Below, one piece after another: positions 57,068 through 64,000 of a stretch of DNA of 64,000 nucleotides (position 1 is its first letter; each line of letters opens with the position of its first letter). The notes under the pieces are model-generated. The model was not told where the DNA came from, did not search any database, and saw only the letters and a list, made by a program, of their open reading frames with translations. The stretch spans positions 60,625 to 124,624 of the forward strand of contig JAPPIG010000025.1 in assembly GCA_028820635.1 (NCBI GenBank), in the 5' to 3' direction. The position numbers and the translations under genes are program-made. Source of the DNA: Candidatus Poribacteria bacterium (GTDB lineage: Bacteria > Poribacteria > WGA-4E > WGA-3G).

Positions 57068-58948
57068 ATGAAACGGGGAATTTTATTTTCGATCATCCTA
57101 ACTTTATTGCTCTGCATAACGCCGTTTGTGTTCGCGCAAAAAGAGTGGGTAACCGTCAGCCAATCTCGGTGGCAAGCTGGCTTTTCTGATGTCTTTTTTG
57201 TAGATGCTCAAAACGGATGGATAGTTGGGAGCGCTTCAACCATTTTAAATACCACCGATGGCGGTAAAACTTGGAACCATCAACCGAATCGACCTTTGCC
57301 ATTCAAAATTGAATTAAAGAAAGTGCGGTTTATCAATCCTAAAATTGGCTGGGTTGTAGGCGAAAATGGGACTGTATTAAAAACGCTTGATGGAGGGCGA
57401 CAGTGGAGCAAATTAGCCACTAATACCCGTGTTGCCTTGTTGGGAGTTTCATTTGCTGATGAACAACATGGCTGGGCATGCGGTGATGGTGGATTCATCA
57501 TGCATACAAATGATGGAGGCACCTCGTGGACACAACAACCAATTGAAACGAATAACACAATTGAAGGTGTCCATTTTGTTACACCTGAAACTGGTTGGGC
57601 AGCAGGTGGTGGTGGAACACTACTTCATACAACCAATGGCGGAGACACTTGGCAGTTCCAGACCAGTGCTACAGTCAACACGCTTGACGCGATTTCTATG
57701 CTCGACGGTAAAACTGGCTGGGCAGTCGGTGCTGGTGGTGCAGTTGTTTCAACAGTGGACGGTATCAATTGGGATGGCCAACAGAGTAATGTGCCACATT
57801 CCAACGGAATGCCAGAGCCAATTTGGGATGTCTATTTTGCCGACAACAATATCGGTATTGCTGCAGCAGAATTCGGCGTAATTCTTACCACAAAAGATGG
57901 CGGGAAAACATGGAAACCGCTTAACTATCGACCTGTTGCTGCCCGTCTGCAAGGTGTCCACATGATTAGTCCAACAGAAGGCTGGGTAGTCGGAGATAAG
58001 GCAACTATCCTTCACACCACCGATGGTGGAACAACCTGGGATGTCGTCTCTAATGCAAAGGAACTACGCGCTATCCATTTTCATAACGATAAACTTGGTT
58101 GGTCAGTCGGTTTAGCTGGCGCTGTTCTACATACATCCGATGGCGGCGAAACATGGATGCCGCAAAATAGCGGTGATGTATTTGAACTGTTCGGAGTCGG
58201 ATTTGTTAACGAAAAGAAGGGATACATCGTTGGTAGTAATGCAGCCTTGCTTGAAACACTTGATGGCGGAAAAACTTGGAAAAGCGTCAGTGACCCCGGC
58301 GATGAAGGACACGGTAAAGTTGCGCGGATACAGTTTGGTGGTGCCATGAGTTGGAAAGGGGCAATGGCATGTTATGCTATGAGTTTTGGCTCTCCTACAC
58401 ACGCATGGGCAGCCGGGGAGACAGGGAAGGTTATGCGCACCACCGACGGTGGAGAAACATGGGTTGGAGTAAATATAGATCCTGGATTTACAGGGGCAGG
58501 ATTTAACAATCTGTTCGGTGTTCATTTTATTAACGAAAATGTGGGATGGATCGTCGGTTTTGGTGGAACAATCGCAAAGACAACTGATGGCGGCGAAACT
58601 TGGCACATTACTCCGGGTTATGCTGAATTGCAGGATGTCTATGCAATTAATCCACAAACCGCATGGGTTGCTGGCAACCAAGGCTCTATTATGGTTACAA
58701 CGGATGGTGGACAGACATGGATTGATCAAACTGTTCCCACCGAAGAAAACCTAAACGCCATTCTCTTTGTAAACGAAAAAACGGGATGGGCAGTCGGCGA
58801 CAAAGGCATAATCTTACATACAACTGATGGTGGTGTTACATGGTTGAAGCATAGTACACCGACTACAAATAACCTTAGAGATATTATAAAATCACCAAAT
58901 GGAACGTTATGGATAATTGGTGATTCGACGACTATTCTCCGTTATTAA
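57068..58948 (+). CDS. Secreted YCF48-like beta-propeller protein
   Basis: 626 residues from ATG 57068, preceded by AGGAGG; an earlier frame start at 57032 has no ribosome site. The signal peptide is MKRGILFSIILTLLLCITPFVFA. About twelve repeats follow of the type GWIVGSASTILNTTDGGKTW, the YCF48/HCF136-like BNR propeller signature (GWxVGxxGTIxxTxDGGxTW). The number suggests a double or large propeller. In cyanobacteria YCF48 assists photosystem II assembly; elsewhere the family is secreted and functionally unassigned. It is followed by TolC and an HlyD-type adaptor in the same direction. Confidence 0.85.
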   Translation: MKRGILFSIILTLLLCITPFVFAQKEWVTVSQSRWQAGFSDVFFVDAQNGWIVGSASTILNTTDGGKTWNHQPNRPLPFKIELKKVRFINPKIGWVVGENGTVLKTLDGGRQWSKLATNTRVALLGVSFADEQHGWACGDGGFIMHTNDGGTSWTQQPIETNNTIEGVHFVTPETGWAAGGGGTLLHTTNGGDTWQFQTSATVNTLDAISMLDGKTGWAVGAGGAVVSTVDGINWDGQQSNVPHSNGMPEPIWDVYFADNNIGIAAAEFGVILTTKDGGKTWKPLNYRPVAARLQGVHMISPTEGWVVGDKATILHTTDGGTTWDVVSNAKELRAIHFHNDKLGWSVGLAGAVLHTSDGGETWMPQNSGDVFELFGVGFVNEKKGYIVGSNAALLETLDGGKTWKSVSDPGDEGHGKVARIQFGGAMSWKGAMACYAMSFGSPTHAWAAGETGKVMRTTDGGETWVGVNIDPGFTGAGFNNLFGVHFINENVGWIVGFGGTIAKTTDGGETWHITPGYAELQDVYAINPQTAWVAGNQGSIMVTTDGGQTWIDQTVPTEENLNAILFVNEKTGWAVGDKGIILHTTDGGVTWLKHSTPTTNNLRDIIKSPNGTLWIIGDSTTILRY

Positions 58949-58991
58949 ACCTTTTCTTTTACACCGATACAGATGCTTAGATGCCCCATCG

Positions 58992-59012
58992 TATATTATG
59001 AAATAACATCTA
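58992..59012 (-). repeat. 21-bp motif, right copy of an inverted pair
   Basis: Perfect inverted copy of 56971-56991, located 62 bases upstream of the TolC start. A shared regulatory site or remnant terminal repeat. Confidence 0.7.
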
Positions 59013-59074
59013 ACGAATTAATCTGATGGTGGGCGCAAATACAATATTGCACTCATTTGGAGGAAACAGTACAC

Positions 59075-60463
59075 ATGAATTTATCACGGTTCCATTACTC
59101 AAGTTGGGTAGGAACCTTTTTATTGCTATTGGTAACCTTCTCTGCATCCGCAGAAGAAGTTAAAATATTAAACCTTGAAGACAGCCTACAAATTGCGCAA
59201 CAGAACAATCTCACTGTTCAGTCAGCTGATCAAAATTTAAAATCTGCAGAAGCACAAATTAGTGTTGCCCGTGCTGCAATGCTACCTCGACTCGCAGCAA
59301 GTGGTAATTATACTTATTTTAAAAATGTACAAAAATCAGTAATTCAGGCAGAAGGCGGTTTCGGATTCCCTATACCCGGTGACGATACGAATGAAATGTC
59401 AACACCGAATATGGATAATGAAGCTGATCTGATTGAATTGGAATTTGGCGCCCATCATAATGTTCAAGGTACAGTCAATTTAACGCAGCCTGTCTTTGCT
59501 TGGGGACGTTACTATTACGGTTACCAAGCAGCCAAACTCAAATACGAAGCAGCGGAGAAAACGTTAAATGCTGCTTATGAAAAACTCAGATTAGATGTAT
59601 ATGAGGCATTTTATCGTGTGTTAATAGCACAAGAATTCGTAAAAGTTGCTGAACAGAGCGTCACACTTGTAAAAAAACAGCTCGGTATTGCGGAAACATC
59701 CTTTGATGCAGGGGCAACTACCAATTTTGATGTCCTTCGGGCGAAGGTGTTACTCGCGAATGCTGAATCACAATTGATACGAGCGAAAAACGGGGTCAAA
59801 ACAGCTAAAAACGCATTCAAAACATTACTGAATCTGCCCTTCTCGGAAGATGTTTCAGTAAAAGGATCATTTGAGATTCCGAAAATCGAAATTCAATTGG
59901 ATGAATTAATTAAATTGGCACTTGAAAAACGACCCGAAATCACACAATCCCAACTCAATGAACAAGCAGGTCAAAAACAACTTAGCGTCGCTAAAACGCT
60001 TAACCTACCCGATTTCGCTTTTTTCTCTAATTATCAAATATCCCATAACGAAAGACTGACGCAAATGAACCGTATCTGGAGTCTTGGACTGCAAATAAAT
60101 ATTCCAATTTTCGATGGGTTTGCTTCTCGTGCCGGTGTCCAACAGAGCGAATCGGTTTTAGCGCAGCTTCAATTAGGCACAAAACAGGTCATATCCGCTG
60201 TTGAATTTGAGGTGCGTAATGCTTATCTCGCCCTACTCGAAGCCAAAACACTCATTGATGTCCAGCGTGAAACTGTGGCACAAGCACAAGAAAGCGTGAG
60301 GATTGCAACAATTCAATTTGAAAACGGTATGATTACAACTGTTGGACTAACTGACACACAACTCGCTTTGATGCAAGCAAAAGTTAACCGTCTCCAAGCA
60401 CAACACGATTATGTCGTTGGCTTAGCAAGACTTGAAAAAGCAATAGGACAGAAAATACAATAG
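59075..60463 (+). CDS. TolC-family outer-membrane efflux protein
   Basis: 462 residues from ATG 59075, with GGAGGA upstream. The signal peptide (WVGTFLLLLVTFSASA) is followed by two homologous OEP halves: LEDSLQIAQQNNLTVQSADQNLKSAEAQISVARAAMLPRL and PEITQSQLNEQAGQKQLSVAKTLNLPDF. A beta-barrel stretch (ARYYYGYQAAKLKYEAA region) and a final LARLEKAIGQ follow. It forms the trimeric outer-membrane exit duct. Its adaptor gene lies 240 bases downstream after a palindromic repeat. No inner-membrane pump gene is in the window. Confidence 0.9.
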   Translation: MNLSRFHYSSWVGTFLLLLVTFSASAEEVKILNLEDSLQIAQQNNLTVQSADQNLKSAEAQISVARAAMLPRLAASGNYTYFKNVQKSVIQAEGGFGFPIPGDDTNEMSTPNMDNEADLIELEFGAHHNVQGTVNLTQPVFAWGRYYYGYQAAKLKYEAAEKTLNAAYEKLRLDVYEAFYRVLIAQEFVKVAEQSVTLVKKQLGIAETSFDAGATTNFDVLRAKVLLANAESQLIRAKNGVKTAKNAFKTLLNLPFSEDVSVKGSFEIPKIEIQLDELIKLALEKRPEITQSQLNEQAGQKQLSVAKTLNLPDFAFFSNYQISHNERLTQMNRIWSLGLQINIPIFDGFASRAGVQQSESVLAQLQLGTKQVISAVEFEVRNAYLALLEAKTLIDVQRETVAQAQESVRIATIQFENGMITTVGLTDTQLALMQAKVNRLQAQHDYVVGLARLEKAIGQKIQ

Positions 60464-60511
60464 ACTATTTTAACTTATGGTGAATTATAAAAATAAGCTG
60501 ACACTTCTTTT

Positions 60512-60605
60512 GTAGGAGCGATCTCCGAATCGCGACCCGTTTGTAGTCGGGAATCCAAATCAACGGTATGAATGCCTTTTGGTATTCCCCGGAGTTCCCT
60601 CCTAC
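60512..60605. repeat. 94-bp palindrome-ended repeat
   Basis: Ends GTAGGAGCGATCTCCG (60512-60527) and CGGAGTTCCCTCCTAC (60590-60605) are inverted with two mismatches. The inside holds the GTAGTCGGGAATCCAAATC and GAATGCCTTTTGGTATTCC modules seen at 9.3 and 14.8 kb in the other orientation. It separates tolC from its adaptor gene. Confidence 0.75.
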
Positions 60606-60704
60606 GATTCTAAGATGTCAAGTAAACTATAGAATCCACAATAAAATAAAACATAGAATTTAAAGGATGGCCTCTTGTCCATCGGTTAAAGGAGAACTAC
60701 ACAA

Positions 60705-62312
60705 TTGAAAAAATTTTGGATCGGCATTATCATAATTGCTGTGATTGCTGTGATTGCAATGTTTCGATTTTTGAAACCCGATAAAACAGCAGTCGAAGCA
60801 ACAGATCAAACAGAGGTTTCTAAACCTGTAGAAATCGCTAAGGCTAAACGTGGTGAAATTCGTTCAGAACTTCAATTATCGGGAACAATTGAAGCAGAAT
60901 CTCGTGTGAGCGTGATTCCCAAAATTTCTGGTCGTATCATTTCCCTTTCTGTAAGCGAGGGTGACCGTGTTAAAAAAGGATATCCACTTGCGGTCATTGA
61001 GCATGAAGAGTTAAAACTTGCAGTTCAACAAGCGGAAGCAACATTGGAAGCAGCCGAATCTGCGTTTTCTCAAACACAACAACTCGCTAAAGTTCGCGTA
61101 CATTCACAAGTTGCACAAGCAAAGGCGCTACTAAATGCTGCTGAAGTCTCGCTACTGCAGGTCAAAGAACTTGCTGAAATTCGCACCGTCACGCAAGTAG
61201 ATCAAGCTGAAGCAGGGTTAAAATCTCTTGAGGCAAATCTGGAAAAAATAAAAACTGGTGCACGTGATGAAGACCGTCGACAGGCTGAAGCCGGTTTGAA
61301 GCAGGCAAAGGCAAGCCTTGTGAATGCGCAAAACAACTATGCCCGTATGGAAGAACTCTTTAAGAACGGAGCAATTAGTCAACAATCATTGGAAAACAGC
61401 CAGACACAGTTAGATGTTATGATAGCGCAGCATAAAATTGCTACTGAACAACTCCAACTAATTGATAATGGCGCGCGGGAAGAAGACATTCAGGCGATGG
61501 AAGCACAAGTGGAGCAAGCAAAGGCTGCACTCAGATTGGTACAAGCACAAGCCTCCACTAAAACATGGGAAAAAGACATTGCACTTGCCCAATCTCAAGT
61601 GGATACAGCACAAGCAGGATTTACATCCGCACACGCCTTAGAAAAAGCAAAAAGTTGGGAAGCAGAGATAACGACAGCAAAGACCGCACGTACACAAGCC
61701 AGCATTGCCCTTAAACTTGCCAAGAAACGACTGAGAGATGCCACAATTGAAGCACCTATTGATGGTATCGTTTCACAACGTTTCTTAGATTTAGGCGGCA
61801 TGGCAGTTCCGACTGCACCTTTATTTGAAATTGTAGATGTTGACACAGTCAAAGCAACAGCAGATGTTATTGAAGTACACTTGGGCCAAGTCGCACTAAA
61901 TCAACAAGCTTTTATCAATATTGATGGTATCAATACCCCGATATCGGGAACGATCTCGTATATCAGTCCAACGCTACAGCCGATGCAGCGCACTGCAAAG
62001 GTTGAAATTCGTATTGATAACCTTGAAGGCACGCTCAGACCTGGAATGTTTGCCAAAGTCACTGTCCCTGTTGAGGTGCATACAGATGCCATTCTTGTCC
62101 CACGGACTTCTCTTATTGAAGATGCCCAGACAAAGACGCAGAATGTTTTTGTTGTAGAAGCAGGGGTGAGCGAACGTCGTCCTGTAGAGATTGGGCTTTC
62201 TCGTGGCGGTGAAGTAGAAATAGTGAGCGGATTGAATGAAGGCGATTCCGTTGTTATCGCCGGACAGCACTCTCTCAAAGTGGGTGAAAGTGTTACGGTT
62301 GTCAATCCTTAA
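60705..62312 (+). CDS. HlyD/AcrA-type membrane fusion protein
   Basis: 535 residues from TTG 60705 with AAAGGAG upstream. The N-terminal anchor is FWIGIIIIAVIAVIAMFRFL. Lipoyl half-motifs VSVIPKISGRIISLSVSEGDRVKKGYPLAVI and IEAPIDGIVSQRFLDLGGMAVPTAPLFEIVD flank an unusually long coiled-coil hairpin, about 220 residues with several Ala/Gln/Glu heptads. A beta-barrel domain (IPISGTISYISPTLQPMQRTAKVEIRIDN) and a membrane-proximal GLSRGGEVEIVSGLNEGDSVVIAGQHSLKVGE follow. It connects an inner-membrane transporter with TolC. The long hairpin would suit the partner duct encoded upstream. Confidence 0.9.
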   Translation: MKKFWIGIIIIAVIAVIAMFRFLKPDKTAVEATDQTEVSKPVEIAKAKRGEIRSELQLSGTIEAESRVSVIPKISGRIISLSVSEGDRVKKGYPLAVIEHEELKLAVQQAEATLEAAESAFSQTQQLAKVRVHSQVAQAKALLNAAEVSLLQVKELAEIRTVTQVDQAEAGLKSLEANLEKIKTGARDEDRRQAEAGLKQAKASLVNAQNNYARMEELFKNGAISQQSLENSQTQLDVMIAQHKIATEQLQLIDNGAREEDIQAMEAQVEQAKAALRLVQAQASTKTWEKDIALAQSQVDTAQAGFTSAHALEKAKSWEAEITTAKTARTQASIALKLAKKRLRDATIEAPIDGIVSQRFLDLGGMAVPTAPLFEIVDVDTVKATADVIEVHLGQVALNQQAFINIDGINTPISGTISYISPTLQPMQRTAKVEIRIDNLEGTLRPGMFAKVTVPVEVHTDAILVPRTSLIEDAQTKTQNVFVVEAGVSERRPVEIGLSRGGEVEIVSGLNEGDSVVIAGQHSLKVGESVTVVNP

Positions 62313-62437
62313 AATTAAGTTGAAAGAAGTGTTTATCTTGTAGAAGGACTTTGTAAGTCCGAATATGCAACTAAAACTGATTTCTGACAACTGGTAACTG
62401 ACTGCTAATTTAATACCGTTCAGCCAAAAGATACAAA

Positions 62438-63904
62438 ATGAAAGTTGAGCAGCTTCACGGTCCCAAAGAAAAAACACTTCAGGTAGTTGAACTTGAATAT
62501 CTTTTACAAAGCGATTCTCCTGAAGTTTTCTGTCCACACGGATTCCAAAAGCATGGGAACGTAATGGTCGCTCGCGCGCCGGCAAGACTTGACATAATGG
62601 GAGGCATCGCGGATTACTCTGGATCAAATGTTTTTGAAATGACATTAAACCGTGCTGCAGTTGCAGCATGTCAAGCAAGGGAAGATAGAAATCTCTATGC
62701 ATTAACACTACAAGCAGATAGCCGATTAAAACCCAGTTTTCAGATGTCGCTTGATGATTTCTATGCTGATGATGCTCTCAAATCGTATAATCAGGTCAAA
62801 GAACTCTTTAGCATGGAGGCGCGGACAACATGGGTAGGATATGTTCTCGGTTGTTTTTTTTCCCTACTAAAAGAAAAAAAGATTGAAGAGTTTCCGCACG
62901 GTGCTGCAATAGTTATCAAAAGTGATATTCCGATGGGAGCAGGCATCGCTTCATCCGCAGCAATTGAAGTAGCGACCTTGACTGTACTCAATCAACTTTA
63001 CAGTCTGGAATTAGACACGATGGAGATCGCGCGACTTGCACAAATCGTTGAAAATCAAATTGTCGGAGCACCATGTGGTATCATGGACCAGGTGACTTCC
63101 GCAGCTGGCACAAGGAATAAGATGCTTTCTATTCTGTGTCAACCGGACCAAATTCTTGAATTCGTTGAATGTCCGCAAGATGTTAGTTTTATCGGTATCC
63201 ATACGAAAGCACCCCGAAGCACTAAAAGCGATGCCTATATTGACACACGAACTGCAGCATTTATGGGATTATCAATCTTAAAGAAAGAACTTGGATGGGA
63301 AAAGTTGGAAGACAATTATTTATGTAACATTTCTGTCCAAGAATTTAGTGAGCATTGTGAACCGCTTTTACCGGAGAAGATGCAAGGCAGTGAATTTCTT
63401 GATGAATATGGTGAGACCGTCGATTCTGTCACACAAGTTAATTCTGATAAAATATATGGTGTTAGAGATTGTGCGAAACATCCAGTATATGAAAATGAGC
63501 GGGTTAAGCAATTTATAGATGCCATCAAAAATGTTGATAGATACCCGGACCGCGCAAGTGATTTTCTCAAAGTGGCAGGTGACCTGATGTACCAATCAAA
63601 TACAAGTTATCGGGACTTAGCAGAACTCGGTTCTCCCGAAATTGACGGGCTTGTTAATATCGCGCAAAAAATAGGAGAACCAGGGGGTATCTACGGTGCC
63701 AAAATCACTGGCGGTGGTGGCGGCGGTACTGCGGCTATCCTCTGCTATGGAGATGTTTCAACTTCGTTGACGCAAATTATCTCAGCGTATAAATTAGCGT
63801 GGGGAATTCAAACAGAAACCTTTAGGGGTTCATCACTTGGTGCTTGTGAATTTGGGCATGTCCTATGGGAATTAAAAGAGAGCGAACCGTTGACACACTT
63901 TTGA
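62438..63904 (+). CDS. GHMP-family sugar kinase, arabinokinase/galactokinase-like
   Basis: 488 residues. VMVARAPARLDIMGGIADYSGSNV (about 42-64) is the sugar-binding N-terminal motif. It resembles plant L-arabinokinase more than GalK, which has GRVNLIGEHTDY. The GHMP ATP loop IPMGAGIASSAAIEVAT is at 164-180. VENQIVGAPCGIMDQVTSAAG holds the catalytic Asp. GAKITGGGGGGTAAIL near 423-438 is motif 3. It phosphorylates a monosaccharide at C1, in the cytosol; the exact sugar is open. No close operon partner is seen. Confidence 0.85.
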   Translation: MKVEQLHGPKEKTLQVVELEYLLQSDSPEVFCPHGFQKHGNVMVARAPARLDIMGGIADYSGSNVFEMTLNRAAVAACQAREDRNLYALTLQADSRLKPSFQMSLDDFYADDALKSYNQVKELFSMEARTTWVGYVLGCFFSLLKEKKIEEFPHGAAIVIKSDIPMGAGIASSAAIEVATLTVLNQLYSLELDTMEIARLAQIVENQIVGAPCGIMDQVTSAAGTRNKMLSILCQPDQILEFVECPQDVSFIGIHTKAPRSTKSDAYIDTRTAAFMGLSILKKELGWEKLEDNYLCNISVQEFSEHCEPLLPEKMQGSEFLDEYGETVDSVTQVNSDKIYGVRDCAKHPVYENERVKQFIDAIKNVDRYPDRASDFLKVAGDLMYQSNTSYRDLAELGSPEIDGLVNIAQKIGEPGGIYGAKITGGGGGGTAAILCYGDVSTSLTQIISAYKLAWGIQTETFRGSSLGACEFGHVLWELKESEPLTHF

Positions 63905-63908
63905 CTTA

Positions 63909-64000
63909 CAGGGTTATTCAGTTTTCGGTTTTCTGGTGTGTTTTGTCACAAACGTTAATTTCCTATAGGAGTATTGTAGGTCGGGTAGAGCGCAGCGACA
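63909..64000. repeat. Left end of a MITE-like element, cut by the window
   Basis: CAGGGTTATTCAGTTTTC at 63909 repeats the terminus of the element at 6384. At 63978 GTAGGTCGGGTAGAGC, the terminus of the element at 47000, begins, suggesting nesting as in other copies. The rest lies outside. Confidence 0.6.

Noticed and set aside
58127..58729. 200-residue antisense frame in the YCF48 gene
   Set aside because: It arises from the repetitive GC-poor-stop composition of the propeller repeats; no start signals and no family.

Overview
The window reads like chromosomal DNA of an uncultured marine or sponge-associated bacterium, most consistent with Candidatus Poribacteria. That is inferred from gene content, not from a marker gene. 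The content includes secreted LamG proteins with a shared C-terminal tail, two outer-membrane CBM9/DUF5916 proteins, WD40 and YCF48 beta-propellers, two phytanoyl-CoA dioxygenase-like enzymes, a fuconate dehydratase, an HpcH-type aldolase, a ceramidase-like protein and a lone EutN/CcmL shell protein. There is no rRNA, tRNA, CRISPR array, prophage or intact insertion sequence. Intergenic DNA is rich in short palindromic and MITE-like repeats.

Layout. 1-5.8 kb: cupin tail, detached FadN-type crotonase, lactonase, a SelW-like selenoprotein hidden by an in-frame UGA, LamG protein, beta-propeller glycosidase-like protein, aspartic protease. 5.8-15 kb: TPR pseudogene, nested MITEs, DUF5916 protein, alcohol dehydrogenase, PepE, repeat fields, a membrane protein and an ISAs1 transposase relic. 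15-32.4 kb: LamG protein, PhyH enzyme, metzincin protease, WD40 lipoprotein, three tandem GNAT genes, second DUF5916 protein, second PhyH enzyme, frameshifted SAP/DNA methyltransferase, PIN toxin-antitoxin pair, SAM methyltransferase, frameshifted LamG gene, GATase-like protein. 32.4-41.7 kb: MITE, zinc-ribbon protein, HicB, Gfo/Idh/MocA oxidoreductase, VOC protein, small membrane protein, ThiO, then a tight EutN - histidine kinase - degenerate NtrC-like regulator - 5-FCL operon followed by a perfect promoter and a structured RNA region. 41.7-53.4 kb: anchored protein, ComEA, cobalamin adenosyltransferase, fuconate dehydratase, DUF4282 protein, aldolase, ceramidase-like protein, an ABC ATPase / alanine racemase / PKD lipoprotein operon, and PotBC permeases. 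53.4-64 kb: an AAA ATPase plus PIN-like pair, a rhodanese-MoeB protein with a UGA (probably selenocysteine) codon, a YCF48 propeller, TolC and an HlyD-type adaptor, and a GHMP sugar kinase.

How it fits together. Fuconate dehydratase, the aldolase, the GHMP kinase, the glycosidase-like protein and secreted LamG/CBM9 proteins suggest use of deoxy-sugar or host glycans. EutN and the PduO-type enzyme hint at a B12-dependent microcompartment encoded elsewhere. ThiO and the MoeB-like protein belong to thiamin/molybdopterin sulfur chemistry. The strongest observations are the two UGA-containing genes. Each has UGA exactly at a conserved redox cysteine and a hairpin at bacterial SECIS distance, so the organism probably decodes selenocysteine. 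Also notable are a MITE family with 8-10 bp target duplications, an uncharacterised ATPase/PIN pair, and an NtrC-like regulator that has lost its sigma-54 and ATPase determinants.
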